22,661 nt of DNA, taken from contig JAHJZL010000054.1 in NCBI GenBank assembly GCA_018826405.1, positions 1 through 22,661 of the forward strand. The letters are read 5' to 3'. The notes under the pieces are model-generated. The model was not told where the DNA came from. It searched no databases and was given only the letters and a program-made list of their open reading frames with translations. A program made the position numbers and the translations under genes. How positions within the stretch are numbered: the first letter of the stretch is position 1; every line of letters begins with the position of its first letter. Shown here piece after piece: positions 11,806 to 19,354 of the stretch. Source of the DNA: Patescibacteria group bacterium. GTDB taxonomy: Bacteria; Patescibacteriota; Minisyncoccia; Phycocordibacterales; Phycocordibacteraceae.

Positions 11806-11825
11806 CCCAACGAGATTGCATTGGG
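11806..11825. repeat. Inverted repeat CCCAA...TTGGG before the P-loop gene
   Basis: CCCAA (11806-11810) and TTGGG (11821-11825) around 10 nt, directly upstream of the -10 box TATACT (11826-11831). It could be an operator or a relic of a recombination site. Confidence 0.4.
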
Positions 11826-11831
11826 TATACT
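11826..11831 (+). promoter_or_regulatory. -10 box TATACT for the P-loop gene
   Basis: It ends 6 nt before ATG 11838, the standard spacing in this window. Confidence 0.55.
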
Positions 11832-11837
11832 TAACAC

Positions 11838-12344
11838 ATGCGCATAGACATCGTAGGTCTTCCTGGCAGCGGAAAATCAACCCTAGCTAAGAACCTCTCT
11901 AAAAAGCTAGGAATTCCACACATACAACTCGATGCGTTTTGGTTTGAGGCTGGAGGGCTGCAAGGATCGCACGATACGCCAAACATTGAAGCAGTACGAG
12001 AGTATATCAGTACTTCTATTAAGGAAGCTGTTCAACAGGAATCTTGGATATCTGATGGAACATATCTAAGAGTACAAGAATATATTGCGCCAGTTGCTGA
12101 TGTAATAGTTTTTATAGATCTCCCGCTTTTGAGCAGGCTTCTAGCACACACACGTCGCGCTTTCTTTGAACCAAAAAGACACAAACACCTGAAACTGTGG
12201 GATGAGATTAAATTCTATAAACAGGTTGTTTTACGTACCTATAGAACTCGCCCTAAATTACTTGCATTCACGGCAGAGTACTCAGATAAGGTGGTGGTAT
12301 TAAAATCTCATGCGGAGATTAATAAGTTTGTTGAGGAATACTAA
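11838..12344 (+). CDS. P-loop nucleotide kinase-like ATPase
   Basis: A 168-residue P-loop protein. Walker A IVGLPGSGKSTLAKNLSKKL stands at the N-terminus, followed by GIPHIQLDAFWFEAGG and DGTYLRVQEYIAPVADVIVF, with IDLPLLSRLLAHTRRAF after it. This is the layout of adenylate-kinase-like proteins of the FlaR / topology-modulation group, which are predicted small-molecule or nucleotide kinases without a proven substrate. Leaderless start at 11838. It stands alone in its unit like the other array genes. Confidence 0.82.
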   Translation: MRIDIVGLPGSGKSTLAKNLSKKLGIPHIQLDAFWFEAGGLQGSHDTPNIEAVREYISTSIKEAVQQESWISDGTYLRVQEYIAPVADVIVFIDLPLLSRLLAHTRRAFFEPKRHKHLKLWDEIKFYKQVVLRTYRTRPKLLAFTAEYSDKVVVLKSHAEINKFVEEY

Positions 12345-12346
12345 TT

Positions 12347-12373
12347 ACCAATTACGTAACATGTATAATTGGT
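12347..12373. repeat. Inverted repeat ACCAATTA...TAATTGGT over the YCII promoter
   Basis: Perfect 8-bp arms (12347-12354 and 12366-12373) around 11 nt, overlapping the TATAAT -10 box at 12364-12369. Candidate operator, or a variant array separator. Confidence 0.5.
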
Positions 12374-12377
12374 GGAT

Positions 12378-12716
12378 ATGAAATTTCTTGTAACCTACCA
12401 AATGCCTCACGCAGGCCTCGATGAGTGGATGAAATTGCCAGAAGACGCTAGAAAGACCCAGGAGAAGAAAATGGAGTCAGACTGGAGTGCCTGGATGGAA
12501 GAACATAAGGCTTCCTTAATTGAGAGTGCTGGCGTTGGAAAGCCTAAGCGTGTTACAGCTGCAGGAGTAGAAGACGCACGCAACGACATAATGATGTATT
12601 CATTTGTAGAAGCAGATTCGCTTGAGGATGCCGCAGCACTATTCCAAGACCATCCACATTTCGGTATTCCAGGAGGATGGATAGAAGTTATGTCTACCAA
12701 CAAAGATATTGGATAA
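12378..12716 (+). CDS. YCII-related (YciI-like) domain protein
   Basis: A 112-residue protein of the YCII/DGPF type: MKFLVTYQMPHAG at the N-terminus, then EADSLEDAAALFQDHPHFGI with PGGWIEVM after it at the end. The conserved HPHF/GGWIEV region is the family hallmark. Role is unknown; related proteins are ferredoxin-like dimers, some with dehydrochlorinase or other lyase activity. ATG 12378 is preferred over the in-frame TTG 12369 and GTG 12372, which overlap or touch the TATAAT box at 12364-12369. Confidence 0.82.
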   Translation: MKFLVTYQMPHAGLDEWMKLPEDARKTQEKKMESDWSAWMEEHKASLIESAGVGKPKRVTAAGVEDARNDIMMYSFVEADSLEDAAALFQDHPHFGIPGGWIEVMSTNKDIG

Positions 12717-12742
12717 GTAAGCTAGTGTGGCTAAGTTGAAGT

Positions 12743-12976
12743 ATGAAGAACACACTGCACACAACTCCCAAGGACTTTCAAAAGAGACTAGCGACTTCAG
12801 CTGCGGCGCATGCAACCTGGAAAGATATTACGCCGCTTGCCCGTAATGAGTGGATCTGTTGGGTAACTTCTGGCAAGAGAGCAGAGACACGGAGTATTCG
12901 GATGGAGAAGGCAATTTCAAAGTTGAAAGAGGGAATGAGAAGGCCTTGTTGCTGGGCTGGATGTCCTCATCGCTAG
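12743..12976 (+). CDS. YdeI/OmpD-associated (bacteriocin-protection-like) small protein
   Basis: A 77-residue protein matching the C-terminal part of the YdeI/OmdA family: HATWKDITPLARNEWICWVT, then SGKRAETRSIRMEKAISKLK and the ending GMRRPCCWAGCPHR. The two Cys pairs and His at the end (CC..GCPH) are typical for the short stand-alone form. The family is linked to bacteriocin protection only by name; the mechanism is unknown. A weak -10 (TAAGTT, 12732-12737) ends 5 nt before the ATG. Last small single-gene unit before ordinary chromosome resumes. Confidence 0.78.
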   Translation: MKNTLHTTPKDFQKRLATSAAAHATWKDITPLARNEWICWVTSGKRAETRSIRMEKAISKLKEGMRRPCCWAGCPHR

Positions 12977-12999
12977 TGTTTTCCTCCTCTCAACAGCCA

Positions 13000-13020
13000 C
13001 CTCATACCCACTTCATGAGG
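13000..13020. repeat. Hairpin CCTCAT...ATGAGG
   Basis: Six-bp inverted arms with a 9-nt loop between the YdeI-like gene and the next gene, without a T tract. It could be a weak or factor-dependent terminator or an operator. Confidence 0.35.
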
Positions 13021-13043
13021 TACGTGAGATAGTTAGTGAACAT

Positions 13044-13694
13044 ATGCATACAAATCAACGAAACATCCTTATCGGAGGTGCTGTCTTAGTGCTCGTCGTA
13101 CTTATTCTAAGTGGCTGGTACTTAACTACTCAGACTTCAAAACCTTCAACGGATACGGCTTCGTTTAAGAGCAAAGCTTTTTGGTTTGATTACCCAAGAA
13201 CGTATGACGTACGCGAGTTTGAGAAAGGCGCAGTTCTCGTAGGAAATACAAAGAAAAAAGAATTCGTACCGCTTGTACAAGTTATGCAGTACAAGAGTGA
13301 TCCAGATGAAGTGCTTCCTCAAAGCTATGAAGCATTCGTAACTCAGCAGGCACTTGCCCTCTGTGGATCAGATGACTCAAAAGAGAATGTTGAGTGTAGT
13401 GACGTAGTAGTTGAACCATTTACATCGCTCAATGCATTCGATGGATTGAAACTAACTCTCACGCTTACGCGCACTAACCTAGAGACGCAAGCAGAGACTG
13501 TATCAACATTCGGGCCAATCTATGCCTTTGATGTAACTAAGCCCGCAACTGCAGAAGATCCACTTCGTTATGCTTCAGTTTTTGTGAGCCCTACACTTGC
13601 AGCAAGTCTTGCAGGTACGGATGTAACTACGTTGCTTGATGAAATAGTTGCTCGTTTGGTTGTTAAATCAGGAGACATGGATCTCCAGCTTTAA
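13044..13694 (+). CDS. Membrane-anchored extracytoplasmic protein of unknown function
   Basis: A 216-residue protein with a short cytoplasmic N-terminus, one membrane helix (about residues 8-28, NILIGGAVLVLVVLILSGWY) and an extracytoplasmic domain. Segments such as KAFWFDYPRTYDVREFEKG, FVTQQALALC, VVVEPFTSLNAFDG and the final LDEIVARLVVKSG resemble the PsbP/DUF1795-like layout of the protein at 6229. Two Cys (residues about 112 and 121) could pair. No specific function is recognised. It may be co-transcribed with the cupin gene 3 nt downstream. Confidence 0.7.
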   Translation: MHTNQRNILIGGAVLVLVVLILSGWYLTTQTSKPSTDTASFKSKAFWFDYPRTYDVREFEKGAVLVGNTKKKEFVPLVQVMQYKSDPDEVLPQSYEAFVTQQALALCGSDDSKENVECSDVVVEPFTSLNAFDGLKLTLTLTRTNLETQAETVSTFGPIYAFDVTKPATAEDPLRYASVFVSPTLAASLAGTDVTTLLDEIVARLVVKSGDMDLQL

Positions 13695-13696
13695 AC

Positions 13697-14107
13697 ATGA
13701 AAGGATTTGTAACAAACATTGAACACGAAACGGAAGAGAATACGTACTTCCGTAAGGTGCTGTATACAGCTGCGCACTGCCAGCTGGTTGTTATGTCCAT
13801 TCCTGTCGCAGAAGACATAGGTGCTGAAATTCATGATGTAGATCAATTCATACGTATTGAAGAAGGAGAAGGTATGTCTATTCTTGATGGAGTTGAGCGC
13901 ACGCTCACCAAGGGCTCTGCTGTCGTGATTCCTGCAGGAGTTGAACACAACATTGTGAACACCTCAGAGACGCAGGCACTAAAACTCTATAGCGTCTACG
14001 CACCCGCGCATCACGAAGACGCAGTCATACACAAAACCAAAGAAGAAGCACTGAAAGATGACGAACACTTTGACGGACATACTACAGATGCGTTAGAACA
14101 AGGGTAA
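13697..14107 (+). CDS. Cupin-domain protein
   Basis: A 136-residue single cupin domain. Motif 1 is AEIHDVDQFIRIEEGEGMSI (an H-x-x-x-Q/E spacing close to the consensus). Motif 2 is GSAVVIPAGVEHNIVNTS, with the His-rich ending typical of metal-binding cupins. The end YAPAHHEDAVIHKTKEEAL also fits small cupins of the YdbB/mannose-6-phosphate isomerase-like type. The substrate is unknown. It starts 3 nt after the previous stop and its stop overlaps the msrA start by one base (TAATG), so it is probably part of an operon. Confidence 0.88.
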   Translation: MKGFVTNIEHETEENTYFRKVLYTAAHCQLVVMSIPVAEDIGAEIHDVDQFIRIEEGEGMSILDGVERTLTKGSAVVIPAGVEHNIVNTSETQALKLYSVYAPAHHEDAVIHKTKEEALKDDEHFDGHTTDALEQG

Positions 14108-14592
14108 TGATCAAACATGCATTTCTTGCAGGCGGCTGCTTCTGGGGTCTAGAAGAGCTTTTTCGCGACCGTCCAGGCGTCGTTGCAACTGAGGCAGGAT
14201 ATACAGGGGGAGAGAATGAGAACCCTACATATGAGAACCATCCAGGGCACGCAGAGGCGCTCCAGATTTCCTATGACGAAGAACAAACTTCTTTTATAGA
14301 GCTCCTAGACTTCTTTTTCTGTGTGCACAATCCAACTACGCTCAACCAGCAGGGAAATGATATGGGGACGTCATACAGATCTGCGATTTTCTATCAAAAC
14401 GAAGCAGAGAGAAGAGAGGCAGCGGAGTTCATAGAAAGAGTAGATAACTCTGGGAGATGGGAAGATCCTGTAGTTACTACCCTTGAACCGTTTACTCAAT
14501 TCTATCCTGCAGAGGAACCGCATCAGGATTATCTGCAAAAGAATCCAGGAGGCTATACCTGTCATGCAGTATATTTTGAAACATATCTATAG
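14107..14592 (+). CDS. msrA: Peptide-methionine (S)-S-oxide reductase
   Basis: Repairs oxidised methionine (S epimer) in proteins; 161 residues. The active-site motif GGCFWGLEELF carries the catalytic Cys, followed by EAGYTGGENENPTYE, GHAEALQISYD, FFCVHNPTTLNQQGNDMGTS (with YRSAIF after it) and the final NPGGYTCHAV. The Cys near the C-terminus could be the resolving residue. No MsrB domain is fused. It overlaps the cupin stop by one base, so translation is probably coupled. Confidence 0.96.
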   Translation: MIKHAFLAGGCFWGLEELFRDRPGVVATEAGYTGGENENPTYENHPGHAEALQISYDEEQTSFIELLDFFFCVHNPTTLNQQGNDMGTSYRSAIFYQNEAERREAAEFIERVDNSGRWEDPVVTTLEPFTQFYPAEEPHQDYLQKNPGGYTCHAVYFETYL

Positions 14593-14595
14593 CGT

Positions 14596-15831
14596 ATGAA
14601 TACATACGACGTAATCGTACTTGGTGGAGGAGCTTCCGGCATGATGGCTGCGGGAAGAGCAGCAGAGCGCGGCCGCAAAGTATTGCTTATAGAGAAGAAG
14701 AATAAGCTTGGAGAAAAATTGCGCATAACAGGCGGAACTCGCTGCAATATAACGAATGCAGAAGAAGACACAGCAACACTTCTTAAAAAGTACGGAAGTG
14801 CTGCAGACTTCTTGCACTCTCCCTTCTCAAAGTTTGGGGTGCGAGATACTTTTTCCTTTTTTGAAGGGAAGGGTCTTCCGCTAAAAATTGAAGCTAACAA
14901 AAGAGCATTTCCTAAGACTGAGAAGGCTGAAGACGTATGCAAGGTACTTGAGCAGTATTTACGAGACAATGCTGTTGAAGTTAAGAGAGGTCTACCTGTG
15001 ACAGCTATTGAAAAGACAAAGGATGGAATAACTGGAATTATTCTTGGAGGTGTTACCTATACTGCAGAAAGCTATGTGCTGGCAACAGGAGGAGTCTCAC
15101 ACCCCGAAACAGGCTCAACAGGAGACGGGTTTGGGTGGCTCAAGCAACTGGGACATACCGTACAAGACCCAACGCCAACAATTGTACCGCTACGCACTAA
15201 GGAAGCATGGTCCAAGAAACTCTCAGGAGTTTCGTTAAAAGATGTAAAGATAACGTTCTTCGCAGGAGGAAAAAGGAGATTTTCAAAGAAGGGAAACATA
15301 CTGCTTACGCATTTTGGAATATCAGGACCGCTCATACTCAATAGTGCACATCAAGTAGCGGACTTGCTTCATGAAGAGCATGTAACAGCAATGATAGATA
15401 CATATCCAGACATGGACTTGGGTATCTTGGATAAACACATAAGCAGTATCTTTGACCAACACAAGAATAAAGCACTTAAGAACGTGTTTAAAGAAATAGC
15501 GCCAGAAGGAACTATGGACGTACTTCTCTCTCTAGTACCTGAAATTGATCCTGAAACTAAAGTGCATAGCGTTACTAAACAAGAGCGCAGGCAACTTGCA
15601 GAACTTCTTAAAACGCTCCCGCTTACCATCATTGGTTTGATGGGACTTGATCGCGCCGTTATTGCTGACGGAGGTGTAGACCTCGTTGAGATAGACACGC
15701 GCACCATGCGATCTAGAAGATGCGCCAATGCATTTGTTACTGGAGACCTACTTCACATCACTCGCCCTTCAGGAGGCTACTCACTTCAGCTGTGCTGGAC
15801 TACTGGGTACCTTGCGGGAGATAACGCGTAA
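14596..15831 (+). CDS. BaiN/HI0933-family NAD(P)/FAD-dependent oxidoreductase
   Basis: A 411-residue flavoprotein. The N-terminal Rossmann FAD motif DVIVLGGGASGMMAAGRAAE is followed by LLIEKKNKLGEKLRITGGTR with CNITN after it, the family signature. Then come YVLATGGVSHPETGSTGDGF, a middle domain (LLTHFGISGPLILN) and the closing FAD motif CANAFVTGDLLHITRPSGGY, then SLQLCWTTGYLAG. Length and order are standard for the HI0933-like family, whose physiological substrate is not well defined. A -10 box TATCTA (14584-14589) ends 6 nt before the ATG, inside the msrA 3' end. Confidence 0.93.
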   Translation: MNTYDVIVLGGGASGMMAAGRAAERGRKVLLIEKKNKLGEKLRITGGTRCNITNAEEDTATLLKKYGSAADFLHSPFSKFGVRDTFSFFEGKGLPLKIEANKRAFPKTEKAEDVCKVLEQYLRDNAVEVKRGLPVTAIEKTKDGITGIILGGVTYTAESYVLATGGVSHPETGSTGDGFGWLKQLGHTVQDPTPTIVPLRTKEAWSKKLSGVSLKDVKITFFAGGKRRFSKKGNILLTHFGISGPLILNSAHQVADLLHEEHVTAMIDTYPDMDLGILDKHISSIFDQHKNKALKNVFKEIAPEGTMDVLLSLVPEIDPETKVHSVTKQERRQLAELLKTLPLTIIGLMGLDRAVIADGGVDLVEIDTRTMRSRRCANAFVTGDLLHITRPSGGYSLQLCWTTGYLAGDNA

Positions 15832-15870
15832 GGCTTATCAAGAAGGGGAAAATGCGTTAGGGTATTGGTT

Positions 15871-17358
15871 GTGGCAAAGAATACTCCATCAGGAAGCGAG
15901 CCAGCAGGACCGCAGAACGCGGTCTTGCGCTTTGAACAGCTCTCCTTTAATTACGGACATAATCACCCGATTCTAGATTCGGTTGATTTCTCTATTCGTA
16001 GAGGAATGAAAATGACTCTTATGGGTCAAAACGGTGCAGGGAAAAGTACCCTCTTTAAACTCATAACAGGTGCACTTCAACCGGAAGAGGGAAAGATTGT
16101 AACGGCTCCAAAACTTACCATTGCACTATCGCATCAAGTGGTAACTCAAGAAGAGCGCGAGTTAACGGTTCGGGCCTTCTTTGAGAAGCGCTTTGCTGAA
16201 AAAGTGTATGACATTGATCCACGTATTGAATCTATTCTTGAAGTAGTTAATCTCCATGCGCCTTTGGATCGTATTGTTAAGTCGTTCTCAGGAGGGCAAC
16301 AGGCGCGTTTGCTCCTTGCTTCTGCGCTAATCCAGGACCCTGACCTCCTCTTGCTTGATGAGCCAACTAACAACCTGGATACAGCAGGTATTGAACATCT
16401 CACAGAGTTTCTCAAAGACTATAAGAAAACATGTATCGTTATTTCCCACGATGCAGAGTTCCTGAACTCCTTTACGCAAGGCGTGCTCTATCTTGATGTA
16501 CATACAAGAAAGCTAGAGCAGTACACAGGAAACTATTTCGATCTCCTTAAAGAAATATCGGCTCGTATTGAACGAGAAAACCGCAAGAACGCACAGCTTG
16601 CCAAGAAGATTCAAGACAACAAAGACAAAGCAAACTTCTTCGCTCAAAAGGGAGGCAAAATGCGTGTGGTTGCAAAGAAAATGCGCACGGAGATTGAAGA
16701 GATGGAAGAGGAAAAAGTTGATGTACGAAAGGAGGACAAGACTATCCGTCCTTTCGTTATTCCGGTCCAAGAAATTAGCGGAGAGATTCTTTCAATCACT
16801 TCGGTCTCAACCATGGACCCGAAGAAACATACTCCAAAGATAAAGAAGGTTTCAATAACCCTCAAGAAGAGGATGCATCTCCAACTAAAGGGTCCAAACG
16901 GTATAGGAAAGACAACATTGCTTGAGTCTTTAGCAAATGGAACTGCAGAAGGAGCAACTATAGCTCCTGGAGTTCGTGTTGGATACTACCGACAGGATTT
17001 CTCTACCCTTAACTTTGAGCACACCATACGCCAAGCACTCATGGCAATTATGGATAAGCCAAACGAAGAGAAGATGCGCGCCACAGCCGCAAGCTTCCTG
17101 CTTACCTCAGAGCACATTGATAAGAAGATTGGAGGATTGTCTGAAGGACAGAAAGGGCTTGTTGCATTTGCGCGACTCGTTCTTATGCAGCCAGGACTTC
17201 TTATCTTGGACGAGCCAACAAACCACATTAATTTCAGACACATTCCTGTTATCGCAAAAGCGCTCGATAGCTATGAAGGAGCCATGGTGCTCGTAAGTCA
17301 CGTACCGGAGTTTGTTGAACAAATTCGCATCGATGACGTACTTGATCTAGAAAAGTAA
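15871..17358 (+). CDS. ABC-F family ATP-binding protein
   Basis: A cytosolic protein with two ATPase domains and no membrane segment, typical of ribosome-associated ABC-F factors. Domain 1 has Walker A GQNGAGKST, signature SFSGGQQARLLLA and Walker B LLLLDEPTNNLD. A basic, coiled-coil linker follows (about residues 230-290, rich in K/E). Domain 2 has GPNGIGKTT, a degenerate signature GLSEGQKGLVAFAR and LLILDEPTNHIN. The start is uncertain: GTG 15871 is preferred since TAGGGT (15858-15863) ends 7 nt upstream, whereas TTG 15865 is also open. Translation-factor role versus antibiotic protection cannot be decided. Confidence 0.92.
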   Translation: MAKNTPSGSEPAGPQNAVLRFEQLSFNYGHNHPILDSVDFSIRRGMKMTLMGQNGAGKSTLFKLITGALQPEEGKIVTAPKLTIALSHQVVTQEERELTVRAFFEKRFAEKVYDIDPRIESILEVVNLHAPLDRIVKSFSGGQQARLLLASALIQDPDLLLLDEPTNNLDTAGIEHLTEFLKDYKKTCIVISHDAEFLNSFTQGVLYLDVHTRKLEQYTGNYFDLLKEISARIERENRKNAQLAKKIQDNKDKANFFAQKGGKMRVVAKKMRTEIEEMEEEKVDVRKEDKTIRPFVIPVQEISGEILSITSVSTMDPKKHTPKIKKVSITLKKRMHLQLKGPNGIGKTTLLESLANGTAEGATIAPGVRVGYYRQDFSTLNFEHTIRQALMAIMDKPNEEKMRATAASFLLTSEHIDKKIGGLSEGQKGLVAFARLVLMQPGLLILDEPTNHINFRHIPVIAKALDSYEGAMVLVSHVPEFVEQIRIDDVLDLEK

Positions 17359-17363
17359 TTCTT

Positions 17364-17612
17364 ATGAACTGGCACGTATATATTCTTACGTGTGCAGACG
17401 GAACTCTTTATACAGGTTGCACTACTGATCTTCTGCGTAGGACACAAGAGCATAACCAGTCTGACAAAGGTGCAAAGTATACGAAGGCGCGACGTCCAGT
17501 TACACTCGCCTATAGCGAGCAGTTTCAAACACGAAGCGAGGCCTCTAAAAGAGAGGCAGAGCTCAAAAAACTATCAAGAAAAGAAAAGCTCACACTTATA
17601 GGTGCTCTCTAG
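17364..17612 (+). CDS. GIY-YIG domain protein (UPF0213/YhbQ type)
   Basis: An 82-residue single GIY-YIG nuclease domain: WHVYILTCADGTLYTGCTTD (the VYIL...YTG half-signature), LLRRTQEHN (catalytic Arg), KGAKYTKARRPVTLAY and the Glu in SEASKREAELKKLSRKEK. Stand-alone members are poorly understood and may act on DNA. It starts 5 nt after the ABC-F stop, so it is probably in the same transcript. Confidence 0.92.
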   Translation: MNWHVYILTCADGTLYTGCTTDLLRRTQEHNQSDKGAKYTKARRPVTLAYSEQFQTRSEASKREAELKKLSRKEKLTLIGAL

Positions 17613-17637
17613 CTATACGCACTATACCCAGTTGCTC

Positions 17638-17649
17638 GCTTCATGAAGC
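17638..17649. repeat. Perfect palindrome GCTTCATGAAGC upstream of doxX-like gene
   Basis: A 12-bp perfect palindrome about 40 bp before the gene at 17690. The core TTCATGAA recurs just behind that gene at 18128-18135, within its terminator. Confidence 0.5.
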
Positions 17650-17689
17650 AGGCTACTATTATAGATACGTTACTCATTACATATATTCT

Positions 17690-18112
17690 ATGCGTTCATT
17701 CCTAACTGGTACCTATCCTGCACACCTTCAGAGCTGTGCACCAATGGTGCTCCGTGTTGTTGTTGGTATTGTTTTTGCTCTCCATGGCTATCAAAAGTTG
17801 CAGACAGGAATTCCAGGAGTTTCTGGATTCCTTGCTGGACTCGGATTCCCTATGCCTGAACTATTTGCTGTTCTCTTGATTGCAGCTGAACTTGGCGGCG
17901 GTATCTTGCTTATTCTTGGTTTGTTCACGTACTGGAATACTCGTATTCTAGGAATTGTTGCAATAGTTGCGCTTCTAACTGTGCATGCAACAAATGGATT
18001 CTTTATTTCAGATGGAGGATATGAGTATATTCTCCTCATCCTTGCGGCAACAATCTCCTTGATGATAACGGGTCCAGGAAAATGGTCCTTAGACAAAATG
18101 CTTTGGAAGTAA
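17690..18112 (+). CDS. DoxX-family membrane protein
   Basis: A 140-residue integral membrane protein with four predicted helices (about residues 20-37, 57-77, 85-103 and 113-130). The family pattern RVVVGIVFALHGYQKL, then FLAGLGFPMPELFAVLLIAA with ELGGGILLILGLFT after it, is clear. DoxX-like proteins are linked to redox and quinone processes, but the reaction here is unknown. The gene has its own spacer with a possible -10 (TACATA, 17678-17683, 6 nt before the ATG) and a terminator behind it. Confidence 0.92.
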   Translation: MRSFLTGTYPAHLQSCAPMVLRVVVGIVFALHGYQKLQTGIPGVSGFLAGLGFPMPELFAVLLIAAELGGGILLILGLFTYWNTRILGIVAIVALLTVHATNGFFISDGGYEYILLILAATISLMITGPGKWSLDKMLWK

Positions 18113-18128
18113 AATAGCCTAGCAACTT

Positions 18129-18164
18129 CATGAAGAAAGGACCCAAACGGGTTCTTTTTTCATG
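18129..18164 (+). terminator. Intrinsic terminator behind the doxX-like gene
   Basis: Stem AAAGGACCC with GGGTTCTTT around AAAC, extended by CATGAA...TTCATG, with a T6 tract in the 3' arm. Confidence 0.8.
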
Positions 18165-18246
18165 TAAGAGGTAGGCATAGCCGTGCGTCTTATAAAGGCA
18201 ACTGTCTGCTTTAAACGCAGCAGAAACTCAACATAAGAATACACAC

Positions 18247-18948
18247 ATGAGCACATTCACACACCCAATGAGGGCGCTTGTTTTTCTCGCGCTAATAACC
18301 TTGCCAGCCTTGCCTCTTCAGGCTGATGCGGCAACTCGATCATACAGGTATACAGAAAACGTTTCTTCTAGAGAAGGAAGTTCATTATCAGAACGGTTCT
18401 ATTCAAGAGAGCGCTATTCAAGTGCAATACAGAGGGAAATTAAGAAGCTTGATGACGATATTGTAGAAGAACTTCCCGTTCCAATTCTTCTAGGCTTGTC
18501 GCTGAATCAAATTACCTCTGACTTTGGGGATCCGCGTGACGGGGGCTCTCGTTCCCATGAAGGGCAGGATCTCATTGCGCCACGTGGAGCATTCATAGCG
18601 TCTCCAACTGATGCTGTGGTAACTAAGACAGGCGAAGGAGGAAGTGCTGGAGTATATGTATACACAGCAAATCCCGGAGGAGAGAGATTTGCGTATATGC
18701 ACCTAGACCGTGTTGCAGATGGAGTTAAGGCAGGAACAGTTCTTAAGGCAGGAGACCTTATTGGCTACGTTGGAGACTCGGGAAATGCAAAGGGGGGAGT
18801 TACACATCTTCACTTTGAGATTCGAGAAGGCCGCGAAGCTATAGACCCATATCCTCGTCTTACAGGAGAGTTCACTCTGGAACAAAAGATTGATGTCTTA
18901 AAGGAAATACTTGCTGATCTTCTTGAGCAGCAAAGGAAACTCAAGTAG
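18247..18948 (+). CDS. Secreted M23 (LytM-type) metallopeptidase
   Basis: Probable cell-wall peptidase of 233 residues. A signal peptide (about 1-28: LVFLALITLPALPLQADA, then cleavage after ADA) is followed by a basic/Ser-rich linker. The M23 domain comes next: SDFGDPRDGG, the zinc motif SHEGQDLIAP (His and Asp), GVYVYTANPGGERFAYMHLD and the second His motif GVTHLHFEIREG. All zinc ligands (H..D...H-x-H) are present, so it should be active on peptidoglycan cross-links or act as a regulator in the cell envelope. The leaderless start is supported by AAGAAT ending 6 nt before ATG 18247. Its 3' end overlaps the convergent gene by 8 nt. Confidence 0.93.
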   Translation: MSTFTHPMRALVFLALITLPALPLQADAATRSYRYTENVSSREGSSLSERFYSRERYSSAIQREIKKLDDDIVEELPVPILLGLSLNQITSDFGDPRDGGSRSHEGQDLIAPRGAFIASPTDAVVTKTGEGGSAGVYVYTANPGGERFAYMHLDRVADGVKAGTVLKAGDLIGYVGDSGNAKGGVTHLHFEIREGREAIDPYPRLTGEFTLEQKIDVLKEILADLLEQQRKLK

Positions 18949-19354
18949 GGACGACCTGAACCCGCCAAACATTGGCGGGTTCTTTGATATAGAGCATATG
19001 CATAGGAACATCCCATGACTCTCGGACAAGAAGATCCATTGAGTAAGCTGAGACATCACAAACCCCAATGCGCATCCACGTATCAGGCAGCACTGACAAA
19101 AACCTGTCGTACCACCCGGAACCTCGTCCGTGTCTTGTGCCGATCACGTCAAATGTCTGTCCAGGCACGAGAATACCCACTCTTTCTTTTGAGAATGCTT
19201 CTAAAAGCTGCTGAGCAAGTGCGAATGGATCTACGTCCTTACTTGCAGGAATTGTATACAGCAGGGGAAGTCCGCTAAGCTCAGAAATTTCCTTCCAATT
19301 AGGTTCGTCAGAAAGAGGATCGTATGCAATCAACCCAGTTATTCTGCTAGGCAT
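18941..19354 (-). CDS. 5-formyltetrahydrofolate cyclo-ligase-like protein, N-terminally short
   Basis: A 137-residue protein with the C-terminal half of 5-FTHF cyclo-ligase: LLYTIPASKDVDPFALAQQL, VGILVPGQTFDVIGTRHGRG with SGWYDRFLS after it (the family's G-R-G-x-G-x-Y-D-R-F motif), then GVCDVSA and DVPMHMLYI. The usual N-terminal 50 or so residues with the basic ATP-binding helix are missing. Upstream codons in the same frame (to 19501) overlap the ATP-grasp gene and do not resemble the family. ATG 19354 overlaps that gene's end by 8 nt, so translation is probably coupled. The last codons run through the 18958-18982 terminator. Function may differ from folate salvage. Confidence 0.75.
   Translation of the reverse strand: MPSRITGLIAYDPLSDEPNWKEISELSGLPLLYTIPASKDVDPFALAQQLLEAFSKERVGILVPGQTFDVIGTRHGRGSGWYDRFLSVLPDTWMRIGVCDVSAYSMDLLVRESWDVPMHMLYIKEPANVWRVQVVPT
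18958..18985. terminator. Bidirectional-looking hairpin between convergent genes
   Basis: A perfect 11-bp stem (GAACCCGCCAA 18958-18968, TTGGCGGGTTC 18972-18982) with a 3-nt loop, followed by TTTG on the plus strand. It lies behind the M23 gene but inside the coding end of the minus-strand cyclo-ligase-like gene. Confidence 0.75.
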
